Source: Oharaeibacter diazotrophicus
Lineage (GTDB): Bacteria; Pseudomonadota; Alphaproteobacteria; Rhizobiales; Pleomorphomonadaceae
DNA length: 64,000 nucleotides
Direction: 5' to 3'
Assembly: GCF_004362745.1 (NCBI RefSeq)
Contig: NZ_SNXY01000006.1
Location: forward strand, 806,001 to 870,000
Shown piece after piece: positions 56,536 to 64,000 of the stretch; positions within the stretch are counted from its first letter, which is position 1; each line of letters begins with the position of its first letter. The notes under the pieces were generated by a model, which was not told where the DNA came from, did not search any database, and was given only the letters and a program-made list of their open reading frames with translations. The position numbers and the translations under genes are program-made.

Positions 56536-57702
56536 TCAGCCCTCGCCGGCGAGCGCGGCGAGCACGGCCGCGGTGTCGGCGCCGAGCTTCGGGCCCGGGG
56601 TCGCCGCGGCCATGCGCTCGCCGTCGATCACGATCGGCGAGGCCACTGACGGCACCACGCTGCCGTCGTCGCCGACGAGTTCGAGCTTCATCCCGCGCGC
56701 CACCACCTGGGCGTCCGAGAAGACGTCGGCGACGGTGTTGATCGGGCCGGCCGGCACGCCTGCGGCCTCGAGGGCCGCGAGCAGGTCGTCGCGGCGGAAC
56801 GCCTTCACGTGCGGCTGCAGCAGCGGGATCAGCTCGGCGCGGCGCTTCACCCGGTCGGCGTTGCCGGCGAAGGCGGGGTCGGTGCCGAGCGCCGGCGCGC
56901 CGATCACCTCGCAGAAGCGGCGATACTGGCCGTCGTTGCCGACCGCGACGATGACGTGGCCGTCGGCGACCTCGAACACCTGATAGGGCACGATGTTCGG
57001 ATGGGCGTTGCCGAGCCGGCGCGGCGCGCGGCCGGAGGCGAGGTAGTTCATCGCCTGGTTGGCGAGGATGGCGACGGAGACGTCGAGGAGGGCCATGTCG
57101 ACGTGCCCGCCCTGGCCGGTCTCGTCGCGCCGGCGCAGCGCCGCCAGCACGCCGACGGCGGCGTAGACGCCGGTGAAGACGTCGACCACGGCGACGCCTA
57201 CCTTCTGCGGCTCGCCGGCGGGATCGCCGGTGACGTCCATCAGGCCGCCGAGGCCCTGGATCATGAAATCGTAGCCGGCGCGGGCGGCGTAGGGACCGTC
57301 CTGGCCGAAGCCGGTGATCGAGCAGGTGACGAGCCGTGGGTTCAGCGCGGCGAGGCTCTCGTGGTCGAGGCCGTATTTCTTCAGGCCGCCGACCTTGAAG
57401 TTCTCGATCACCACGTCGCATTCGGCGGCGAGCCGGCGGACGATCGCCCGGCCCTCCTCGGCCTCGAAGTCGACCGCCACCGAGCGCTTGCCGCGGTTGC
57501 AGGCGTGGTAGTAGGCCGCGCCCCACGCCTCGCCCGCCGCGTCGGTGACGAAGGGCGGCCCCCAGGTCCGGGTGTCGTCGCCGCTCCCCGGACGCTCGAC
57601 CTTGATCACCTCGGCGCCGAGGTCGGCGAGCAGCTGCCCGCACCAGGGCCCGGCGAGGATGCGGGCGAGTTCGAGGACACGGATGCCGGCGAGGGGTTTC
57701 AT
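56536..57702 (-). CDS. CaiB/BaiF CoA-transferase, probably acting on glutarate
   Basis: 388 residues. KPLAGIRVLELARILAGPWC, the segment LADLGAEVIKVERPGSGDDT and DVVIENFKVGGLKKYGLDHE identify class III CoA-transferases; the catalytic Asp is probably in GGHVDMALLDVS near residue 200. Beside gcdH, a succinyl-CoA:glutarate CoA-transferase role is the natural reading, supplying glutaryl-CoA. Family members differ in substrate, so this is inferred from context. Confidence 0.85.
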   Translation of the reverse strand: MKPLAGIRVLELARILAGPWCGQLLADLGAEVIKVERPGSGDDTRTWGPPFVTDAAGEAWGAAYYHACNRGKRSVAVDFEAEEGRAIVRRLAAECDVVIENFKVGGLKKYGLDHESLAALNPRLVTCSITGFGQDGPYAARAGYDFMIQGLGGLMDVTGDPAGEPQKVGVAVVDVFTGVYAAVGVLAALRRRDETGQGGHVDMALLDVSVAILANQAMNYLASGRAPRRLGNAHPNIVPYQVFEVADGHVIVAVGNDGQYRRFCEVIGAPALGTDPAFAGNADRVKRRAELIPLLQPHVKAFRRDDLLAALEAAGVPAGPINTVADVFSDAQVVARGMKLELVGDDGSVVPSVASPIVIDGERMAAATPGPKLGADTAAVLAALAGEG

Positions 57703-57724
57703 GGGGTGGGCTCTCGGTGTGGCG

Positions 57725-58165
57725 TCAGGCCGCCTTGGGACGCTCGCCGGCGGGATGCACGGTGAACGCGACCTCCTGACCGAGCGCCGCGAAGGCGGCC
57801 TCGATCTGGTCGAGCCGCGAAGCGTGTCCGAGGTCGAACAGGCGGTCGATCTGCGGCGGCTTCCAGTCGAGGAGGCGGGCGAGGTCGGCCTTGCGCAGGC
57901 CGCGGTCGAGCATGACTCGGTAGAGTTCGATCTTGAGGGTGGCAAGCGCCGGCAGCACGACCCAGGTCGGGCCGTCGACGATCGAGGGGGCCGGGATCGC
58001 GAGACGATCGGCCATGCGCCCTTGGATGGCGGTCTCCACCGCGTCGAGCGCACGGGCCAGGGCCTCGACCTCGGTCTCCCCGAAGCTCGCGGCCTCGGGA
58101 AGATCCGGCACGGTGACGAGGAAGGTGCCGTTGTCGTCCGGCACGAGATCGACGGGATAGCGCAT
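57725..58165 (-). CDS. hicB: HicB-type antitoxin
   Basis: 146 residues from ATG 58165. The N-terminal partial RNase-H-like fold has YPVDLVPDDNGTFLVTVPDL and EVEALARALDAVETAI; the C-terminal half is a DNA-binding domain (GLRKADLARLLDWKPPQIDR). It would neutralise HicA and repress the module. It is intact, whereas the hicA gene upstream is frameshifted. The module is wedged between the CoA-transferase and gcdH. Confidence 0.88.
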   Translation of the reverse strand: MRYPVDLVPDDNGTFLVTVPDLPEAASFGETEVEALARALDAVETAIQGRMADRLAIPAPSIVDGPTWVVLPALATLKIELYRVMLDRGLRKADLARLLDWKPPQIDRLFDLGHASRLDQIEAAFAALGQEVAFTVHPAGERPKAA

Positions 58166-58191
58166 CGGGGCCTCCGGGTCCGGCCGTCGCG

Positions 58192-58388
58192 TCAGGCGAG
58201 GCCGAGGTCCTTCTTGATCTTGGCGACGAGGCCGCTGCCGGGTTCCTTGCCGCTGCCGTGCATGGGAAGAACCGACCGCCTTTCGCCACGACGGACGAGC
58301 AGATGCCCGCCCTTCCCGCCTCGAAGGTGCAGCCCTGACGCGCCAGCCAACGCTTGAACTGGGCACTCGTCACGGTCACCCCCGGCAA
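58192..58388 (-). pseudogene. hicA: hicA toxin gene with a one-base frameshift
   Basis: The 5' part reads SAQFKRWLARQGCTFEAG, the usual HicA start, and the 3' part continues in another frame as KGGHLLVRRGERRSVLPMHG and ends KIKKDLGLA. Joining them restores a HicA of about 65 residues. One base is missing within GGCGGGAAG (minus strand; plus positions about 58312-58320). The catalytic His in GGHLLVRRG is downstream of the break, so no active mRNA interferase is made unless frameshifting occurs. The likely start is TTG 58388 or a nearby GTG. Confidence 0.8.
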
Positions 58389-58453
58389 CGTGGAAGACCG
58401 GCACGATACAACACTTGTGTTGCATCACGCCAGATCCCCCCGCGCCGCCACCC

Positions 58454-59668
58454 TCAGAAGAACGCCTGCAGCCCCGTGATCGCACGCCCGAGGATCAGGG
58501 CGTGGATGTCGTGGGTGCCCTCGTAGGTGTTGACGGTCTCGAGGTTGACCATGTGGCGCATCACCTGGAACTCCTCGGAGATGCCGTTGCCGCCGTGCAT
58601 GTCGCGGGCGACGCGGGCGATGTCGAGGGCCTTGCCGCAGTTGTTGCGCTTGACGAGGCTGATCATCTCCGGCGCCATCTTGCCGGCGTCGAACAGCCGG
58701 CCGACGCGAAGGCTCGCCTGCAGGCCGAGGGTGATCTCGGTCTCCATGTCGGCGAGCTTCTTCTGCACGAGCTGGGTCTGCGCCAACGGCTTGCCGAACT
58801 GCTTGCGGTCGAGCGTGTAGCGCCGGGCGGCGTGAAAGCAGAACTCGGCGGCGCCGAGCACGCCCCAGGAGATGCCGTAGCGGGCCCGGTTGAGGCAGCC
58901 GAACGGGCCCTTGAGGCCGGCGACGTTCGGCAGCAGCGCGTCCTCGCCGACCTCGACCCCATCGAGCACGATCTCGCCGGTGATGGAGGCGCGAAGGGAG
59001 AGCTTTCCGCCGATCTTCGGGGCGGTAAGACCCTTCGCCCCCTTCTCCAGCACGAAGCCCTTGATCTCGCCGCCGTGGGCCTCCGACTTCGCCCAGACGA
59101 CGAAGACGTCGGCGATCGGGGCGTTGGAGATCCACATCTTGGCGCCGGTCAGGCGGTAGCCGCCGTCGATCTTCTCGGCGCGGGTGCGCATGCCCGCGGG
59201 ATCGGAGCCGGCGTCCGGCTCGGTCAGGCCGAAGCAGCCGATCCACTCGCCGGAGGCTAGCTTCGGCAGGTACTTGCGGCGCTGCGCCTCGTCGCCGTAG
59301 GCCCAGATCGGGTACATCACCAGCGACGACTGCACGCTCATCATCGAGCGGTAGCCACTGTCGACCCGCTCGATCTCGCGCGCGACGAGGCCGTAGGCGA
59401 CGTAGGACGCACCGGCGCAGCCGTAGTCCTCCGGCAGGGTGACGCCGAGCAGGCCGAGCTCGCCCATCTCGCGGAAGATCGCGGGATCGGTCTTCTCCTC
59501 GGCATAGGCCTCGATCACCCGCGGCTGCAGCTTGTCCTGCGCGAAGGCGCGGGCACTGTCGCGGATCAGGCGCTCGTCCTCGGTGAGCTGCTCGTCGAGG
59601 AGGAAGGGATCCTCCCAGTCGAACACGGCGCGGGCGCTCGAACCGGCGGTCTTGTGGAGGGCGGTCAT
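58454..59668 (-). CDS. gcdH: Glutaryl-CoA dehydrogenase
   Basis: 404 residues. Converts glutaryl-CoA to crotonyl-CoA with decarboxylation. The N-terminus [20 protein letters not shown], the segment [38 protein letters not shown] and [20 protein letters not shown] are close to known GcdH. The catalytic base is Glu383 in [13 protein letters not shown]. It fits lysine/glutarate catabolism with the CoA-transferase and the dehydrogenase upstream. Confidence 0.95.
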   Translation of the reverse strand: MTALHKTAGSSARAVFDWEDPFLLDEQLTEDERLIRDSARAFAQDKLQPRVIEAYAEEKTDPAIFREMGELGLLGVTLPEDYGCAGASYVAYGLVAREIERVDSGYRSMMSVQSSLVMYPIWAYGDEAQRRKYLPKLASGEWIGCFGLTEPDAGSDPAGMRTRAEKIDGGYRLTGAKMWISNAPIADVFVVWAKSEAHGGEIKGFVLEKGAKGLTAPKIGGKLSLRASITGEIVLDGVEVGEDALLPNVAGLKGPFGCLNRARYGISWGVLGAAEFCFHAARRYTLDRKQFGKPLAQTQLVQKKLADMETEITLGLQASLRVGRLFDAGKMAPEMISLVKRNNCGKALDIARVARDMHGGNGISEEFQVMRHMVNLETVNTYEGTHDIHALILGRAITGLQAFF

Positions 59669-59750
59669 CGGGGGTCTCTCCGGGATGGGGACGGCCGGCC
59701 CTCGGGCCGCGGCCGGGCGGGGGCCGGCGCGCCTGGCGCCGGCCGCGGGA

Positions 59751-61283
59751 TCACTCGACGTCGAAGGTCACGCCCTGCGCCAGCGGCAGGTCACGGCCGT
59801 AGTTGATGGTGTTGGTGGCCCGGCGCATGTAGGCCTTCCAGGCGTCCGAGCCGGACTCGCGGCCGCCGCCGGTCTCCTTCTCGCCGCCGAAAGCGCCGCC
59901 GATCTCGGCGCCGGACGGGCCGATGTTGACGTTGGCGATGCCGCAGTCCGAGCCCTCGACCGAGAGGAAGCGCTCGGCCTCGCCGAGGTCGCGGGTGAAG
60001 ATCGACGACGACAGGCCCTGCGGCACGCCGTTGTGGAGCGCGAGCACGTCCTCGAAGGACGACCAGCGCATCACGTAGAGGATCGGCGCGAAGGTCTCGT
60101 GGCAGACGATCTCGGCCTGGGTCGGCATCTCGACGAGGGCCGGGCGGACGTAGCGGGCGTCCGCCCCGAGGTCGTCGCGGGCGCGCTCGCCGCCGTGGAC
60201 GGTGCCGCCGGCCGCGCGGGCCCGATCGAGGGCGGACTGCATGGCCTCGAAGGAACGGATGTCGATCAGCGGGCCGACCAGCACGCCGGCCTCGCGGGGA
60301 TCGCCGACCTTGACCGAGCCGTAGGCCTTCTTCAGCCGCGGCACCAGCGCGTCGTAGACGCTGTCGTGCACGAACAGGCGGCGCAGCGTGGTGCAGCGCT
60401 GGCCGGCCGTGCCCATCGCCGCGAACGCGACGCCGCGGACGACGAGGTCGAGGTCCGCCGACGGGCAGACGATGCCGGCGTTGTTGCCGCCGAGCTCGAG
60501 GATCGAACGGCCGAAGCGGGCCGCGACCCGCGGGCCGACCTGCCGGCCCATGGCGGTCGAGCCGGTGGCCGAGACGACCGGGACGCGCGGATCGTCGACC
60601 AGCGCCTCGCCGGCGGCGCGGCCGCCGATCACGAGCTGGGACAGGCCCTCGGGCGCACCGGCCTTCTTGGCCGCGGCCTCGAACAGCGCCTGGGTGGCGA
60701 GCGCGGTCAGCGGCGTCTTCTCGGACGGCTTCCAGACGCAGGCGTCGCCCGCGACCAGCGCCAGCGCGGCGTTCCAGGACCAGACGGCGACGGGGAAGTT
60801 GAAGGCGGAGATGATGCCGACGACGCCGACCGGGTGCCACGTCTCCATCATTCGGTGCGACGGCCGCTCGGTGGCGATGGTGAGGCCGTAGAGCTGGCGG
60901 GAGAGGCCGACCGCGAAGTCGCAGATGTCGATCATCTCCTGGACCTCGCCGAGGCCCTCCGAGACGATCTTGCCGACCTCGAGGGTGACGAGACGGCCGA
61001 GGTCTGTCTTGTGGGCGCGCAGCTCCTCGCCGAACAGGCGCACCAGTTCGCCGCGCTTCGGCGCCGGCACCTTGCGCCAGGCGAGATAGGCGGCATGGGC
61101 GCGGCCGACGGCGGCCGACATCTCGGCGGCAGGGGCCTCGGCGACACGGCCGATCACCTCGCCGGAGATCGGCGAGCGAACCGTGATGGCGCCTTCGGCG
61201 AAGGCGGCGGCGGGCACGCCGAGGCGGGCGAGGATGTACGCCGTCTCGGCGGCGATGCTGTCGGGGCGGGGGGCGGCGGTCAT
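59751..61283 (-). CDS. amaB: Aminoadipate-semialdehyde dehydrogenase-like (AmaB/ALDH7-type)
   Basis: 510 residues from ATG 61283. NAD-dependent aldehyde dehydrogenase with general-base Glu in [12 protein letters not shown] (about 262) and nucleophile Cys in [12 protein letters not shown] (about 296). The GGNNA form and the end [17 protein letters not shown] are typical of the ALDH7 group, which oxidises alpha-aminoadipate semialdehyde (piperideine-6-carboxylate). It starts the gcdH-side gene set and diverges from a LysR gene. Confidence 0.88.
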   Translation of the reverse strand: MTAAPRPDSIAAETAYILARLGVPAAAFAEGAITVRSPISGEVIGRVAEAPAAEMSAAVGRAHAAYLAWRKVPAPKRGELVRLFGEELRAHKTDLGRLVTLEVGKIVSEGLGEVQEMIDICDFAVGLSRQLYGLTIATERPSHRMMETWHPVGVVGIISAFNFPVAVWSWNAALALVAGDACVWKPSEKTPLTALATQALFEAAAKKAGAPEGLSQLVIGGRAAGEALVDDPRVPVVSATGSTAMGRQVGPRVAARFGRSILELGGNNAGIVCPSADLDLVVRGVAFAAMGTAGQRCTTLRRLFVHDSVYDALVPRLKKAYGSVKVGDPREAGVLVGPLIDIRSFEAMQSALDRARAAGGTVHGGERARDDLGADARYVRPALVEMPTQAEIVCHETFAPILYVMRWSSFEDVLALHNGVPQGLSSSIFTRDLGEAERFLSVEGSDCGIANVNIGPSGAEIGGAFGGEKETGGGRESGSDAWKAYMRRATNTINYGRDLPLAQGVTFDVE

Positions 61284-61461
61284 GCTGGCCTCGTCTGATC
61301 TCGTCGCGCCCCGGGCCGCACGGTCCGCCCCGGAGGGCGGCACGGAGCGGCCCGCCCGGTCGGGCGGCGCATCCTGTGGCCCCTTATCCCCCGCTCTCCC
61401 ATTCCCGTAAAGCGACGGTTTCTGCTAGGGTCATTCCATCCGCTCATGATCCGGGATCCTC

Positions 61462-62358
61462 ATGGCCCGTCCGCTGCTGCCCTCGATCACCGCCCTCACC
61501 GCCTTCGAGAGCGCGGCGCGCCACCTCTCCTTCTCGCGCGCCGCCGCCGAACTGCACCTGACGCAGGGCGCGGTCAGTCGGCAGATCCGCCAACTCGAGG
61601 AGACGCTCGGCCTCGACCTGTTCGAGCGGGTCAACCAGCGCGTCTTCCTGACCGACGCGGGCGCGACCTATCTCGCCGACGTGCGCGGCCTGATCGACGG
61701 CCTCGCCGCGGCGACCAGGCGGGTGATGGCCTCGGCCGGCGGCGGCGGCGTGCTCGAACTCGCCGTGCTGCCGACCTTCGCCACCCGCTGGCTGATGCCG
61801 CGCCTGCCGGCCTTCCTCGCCGCCCATCCGGGCGCGACGGTCAACTTCTCGGTCCGGCTCGAACCGTTCTCCTTCGCCGACGACCGGCTCGACGCCGCGA
61901 TTCACCACGGCGAGGCCACTTGGCCGGGAGCGGTCTGCGTCCATCTCTGCGACGAGCAGGTGATCCCGGTGGCATCCCCCTCGTTTCGCGACGATCATTC
62001 GATAGGCCGCGCCGATGATCTCGCCCGCGTGCCGCTGCTGCATCAGGCGACGCGCCCGACCGCGTGGCGCGACTGGTTCGAGGCCGCCGGCGTCGACGCC
62101 GGCGCGGTGTTCCGCGGCTCGCGCTTCGACCAGTTCGCGATGATCGCCGGCGCGGCCGTCGCCGGCCTCGGCGCGGCGCTGGTGCCGCGATTCCTGATCG
62201 AGGAGGAGCTGCGCACCGGCCGACTCGCGGTGCTGTTCGACCGGCCGCTCTCGTCCGGAACCGCCTATTGGTACGTCTTTCCGGAGGAGAAATCCGGCTC
62301 GGCGCTGGTCCGCGTCTTCGGCGAATGGCTCGCGCGGGAATCGGCGCCCGTGGCCTGA
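61462..62358 (+). CDS. LysR-family regulator (GcvA/GcdR-like)
   Basis: 298 residues. The helix-turn-helix reads TAFESAARHLSFSRAAAELH, then LTQGAVSRQIRQLEETLG, the GcvA-like subclass. The effector domain includes VLPTFATRWLMPRLPAFLAA. It diverges from the amaB-like gene and is 370 bases upstream of sgaA on the same strand, so it may control lysine/glutarate genes (as GcdR does) or, less likely, serine-cycle genes (as QscR does). Confidence 0.9.
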   Translation: MARPLLPSITALTAFESAARHLSFSRAAAELHLTQGAVSRQIRQLEETLGLDLFERVNQRVFLTDAGATYLADVRGLIDGLAAATRRVMASAGGGGVLELAVLPTFATRWLMPRLPAFLAAHPGATVNFSVRLEPFSFADDRLDAAIHHGEATWPGAVCVHLCDEQVIPVASPSFRDDHSIGRADDLARVPLLHQATRPTAWRDWFEAAGVDAGAVFRGSRFDQFAMIAGAAVAGLGAALVPRFLIEEELRTGRLAVLFDRPLSSGTAYWYVFPEEKSGSALVRVFGEWLARESAPVA

Positions 62359-62727
62359 GTGCGGCAGGCGGTCGCAGCGATCGGCGGGCGGGACGACCGT
62401 CGTTCGATCGGCCCGGCCTATCGAGAGCACGCCCCGGCATGGGAAATCAGGGAAAACCCGCGTTCCCGGCCGCGCCGTGGCTTTCGCGGCGGAAGTCCCC
62501 GTCCGCACTTTAAAATTCCCGAAAAGCCCCGAAAGATTTTCAAACTGGTCTCTGGGGGTGCCGGCGCGCACCTTGCCGCCAGGAGGACACCGCACGACGA
62601 CACCGGGCCCCGGGAGGGCCGAGACGGACCGCACCTTGAACGAGGTGCGCAACGTCCGGATGGCGTCGCACGGCCGAAAACCCGAGCGGCGACACCCCCT
62701 TGTCGCCGGCAACGCCCGAGGACAGCG
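62359..62727. other. Long regulatory region upstream of sgaA
   Basis: About 370 bases without a gene. An AT-rich patch around 62510-62545 (TTTAAAATTCCCG and GAAAGATTTTC) stands out and probably holds the sgaA promoter or operator. The open frame continuing upstream from sgaA has no conserved sequence. Confidence 0.55.
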
Positions 62728-63915
62728 ATGCGCTACCACACCGGCCTCTTCATTCCCGGCCCGACCAACGTTCCGGACCAGGTTCGCCGCGCCATGAACC
62801 TGCCGCAGGAGGACATGCGCGCCCCGGACTTCCCGAAGTTCACGCTGCCGCTGTTCGCCGACCTGAAGAAGGTGTTCAAGACCGAAACCGGCCAGCCCTT
62901 CATCTACCCGTCCTCGGGCACCGGCGGCTGGGAAGCGGTTCTCACCAACACGCTCAACCCGGGCGACAAGGTGCTGATCTCGACCTTCGGCCAGTTCTCG
63001 CTGCTGTGGGCCGACATGTGCCAGCGCCTCGGCTTCGAGACCCAGGTGGTCGACGTCGAGTGGGGCGAGGGCGTGCCGGTCGAGAAGTTCCACGACATCC
63101 TGGCGGCTGACAAGGAGCACCGCATCAAGGCCGTGCTCGGCACCCAGAACGAGACCGCCACCGGCGTCACCTCCGACGTCGCCGGCATGCGCAAGGCGCT
63201 CGATGCGGCCAACCACCCTGCCCTCCTCTACATCGACGGCGTCTCCTCGGTCGCCTCGATCGACTTCCGCATGGACGAGTGGGGGGTCGACGCCATCGTC
63301 TCGGGCTCGCAGAAGGGCTTCATGCTGCCGACCGGCCTCGCGATCATCTGCGTCAGCCAGAAGGCGCTCGAGGCGCACAAGACCTCGAGGTTCCCGCGCT
63401 GCTTCTTCTCCTTCGAGGACATGACGCGCACCAACAAGGACGGCTACTTCCCCTACACCCCGGCGACCGTGCTGCTGCGCGGCCTGCGCGCCTCGCTCGA
63501 CCTCCTGTTCGAGGAAGGCCTGGAGAACGTCTTCACCCGCCACCACCACATCGCCGAGGGCGTGCGCAAGGCGGTCGACGCCTGGGGCATGAAGCTCTGC
63601 GCCAAGGAGGCCAAGTGGCACTCCGACACGGTGTCGGCGATCATCGTGCCGTCGAACGTCGACAGCGCCCAGGTCGTGCGTCAGGCCTACAACCGCTACG
63701 GCGTCTCGTTCGGCGTCGGCCTCAACAAGGTCGCCGGCAAGGTGTTCCGCATCGGCCACCTCGGCGCCACCAACGAACTGATGCTGCTCGGCGCCGTCGC
63801 GGCGGCCGAGATGGCGCTGGTCGACTGCGGCGCGGACATCGAGTTCGGCTCCGGCGTCGCCGCGGCCCAGGCCTACTACGGCAGCCGCCGCAACGTGACC
63901 GCGCAGGCGGCGTAA
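62728..63915 (+). CDS. sgaA: Serine-glyoxylate aminotransferase
   Basis: 395 residues from ATG 62728 with GAGGAC upstream. PLP enzyme that makes hydroxypyruvate and glycine, a core step of the serine cycle for C1 assimilation. The start YHTGLFIPGPTNVPDQVRRA and FIYPSSGTGGWEAVLTNTLN are typical; the PLP lysine is Lys196 in GSQKGFMLPTG. In methylotrophs it commonly begins the operon with hprA and mtdA, which would lie to the right of this window. Confidence 0.95.
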   Translation: MRYHTGLFIPGPTNVPDQVRRAMNLPQEDMRAPDFPKFTLPLFADLKKVFKTETGQPFIYPSSGTGGWEAVLTNTLNPGDKVLISTFGQFSLLWADMCQRLGFETQVVDVEWGEGVPVEKFHDILAADKEHRIKAVLGTQNETATGVTSDVAGMRKALDAANHPALLYIDGVSSVASIDFRMDEWGVDAIVSGSQKGFMLPTGLAIICVSQKALEAHKTSRFPRCFFSFEDMTRTNKDGYFPYTPATVLLRGLRASLDLLFEEGLENVFTRHHHIAEGVRKAVDAWGMKLCAKEAKWHSDTVSAIIVPSNVDSAQVVRQAYNRYGVSFGVGLNKVAGKVFRIGHLGATNELMLLGAVAAAEMALVDCGADIEFGSGVAAAQAYYGSRRNVTAQAA

Positions 63916-63931
63916 TTCGGAATGGAGAGGG

Positions 63932-63976
63932 GGTTACCCCTCTCCCTGTCCCTCTCCCACAAGGGGAGAGGGGACG
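63932..63976. repeat. Inverted repeat downstream of sgaA
   Basis: TTACCCCTCTCCCTGTCCCT and CTCCCACAAGGGGAGAGGGG form inverted repeats loosely related to the palindromic elements at 6418 and 54541. It may end the sgaA transcript, or may be part of a longer element that continues past the window. Confidence 0.5.
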
Positions 63977-64000
63977 AAGAAGGCACCGCACAGCCACCTC

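Noticed and set aside
1-64000. tRNA, rRNA, CRISPR arrays, insertion sequences and prophage genes
   Set aside because: No T-loop/anticodon arrangement, rRNA core sequence, regularly spaced repeats, transposase or phage structural gene was recognised by eye. A covariance-model search would be needed to exclude small RNAs.

Overview
The window is about 64 kb of high-GC DNA that reads as the chromosome of a methylotrophic alphaproteobacterium, most likely of the order Hyphomicrobiales (Rhizobiales). The gene content supports this: one bifunctional Rsh next to rpoZ, the neighbourhood valS-popZ-tolC-pcm, the DUF2232 gene inside the rpsF-rpsR-rplI operon, genes for tetrahydromethanopterin (H4MPT) synthesis, and serine-glyoxylate aminotransferase of the serine cycle. 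A Pleomorphomonas/Methylobrevis-like organism is a guess. I found no rRNA, tRNA, CRISPR array or insertion sequence.

Layout. 1-2.3 kb: a lower-GC secreted-protein gene lies between a 39-bp fragment of acpS and intact acpS. 2.3-6.2 kb: rsh, rpoZ and a NYN-domain gene. 6.5-10.4 kb: a YnjBCD-type ABC importer with two separate permeases. 10.5-14.6 kb: rpsI-rplM, fabD, a small exported protein, a decayed second fabD, and a small low-GC orphan gene. 14.9-17.4 kb: rpsF-rpsR-DUF2232-rplI. 18.9-24.0 kb: an overlapping operon folP-folB-folK-mfnB-kinase-DUF6513-DUF447 that joins folate and methanopterin synthesis. 24-28 kb: a chemoreceptor, a HAD hydrolase and a GGDEF/EAL protein. 28-36.6 kb: a small exported protein, a metallophosphoesterase, valS, aqpZ, popZ, tolC and pcm. 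36.7-44.3 kb: parC, a periplasmic CpdB-like nucleotidase and a large secreted subtilase.

44.6-53.2 kb: bioY, pxpC, pxpB, accC, accB and pxpA, then a GNAT acetyltransferase and an amidase, with a divergent LysR gene and a SnoaL-like gene. This looks like a 5-oxoproline or amide-using module with its own biotin carboxylase and carrier. 53.3-61.3 kb: an FAD oxidoreductase, a ThDP enzyme, a CaiB-type CoA-transferase, a HicAB module whose toxin gene is frameshifted, gcdH and an amaB-like dehydrogenase. This fits lysine/aminoadipate-to-glutarate breakdown. A LysR gene diverges from it. 62.7-63.9 kb: sgaA, which in methylotrophs often begins a serine-cycle operon.

The most notable observations are two fatty-acid-synthesis genes (acpS, fabD) that each have a broken extra copy beside unrelated exported-protein genes, the combined folate/H4MPT operon with poorly characterised enzymes, the biotin-dependent Pxp-like cluster, and a HicA toxin gene inactivated by one missing base while the antitoxin is intact.
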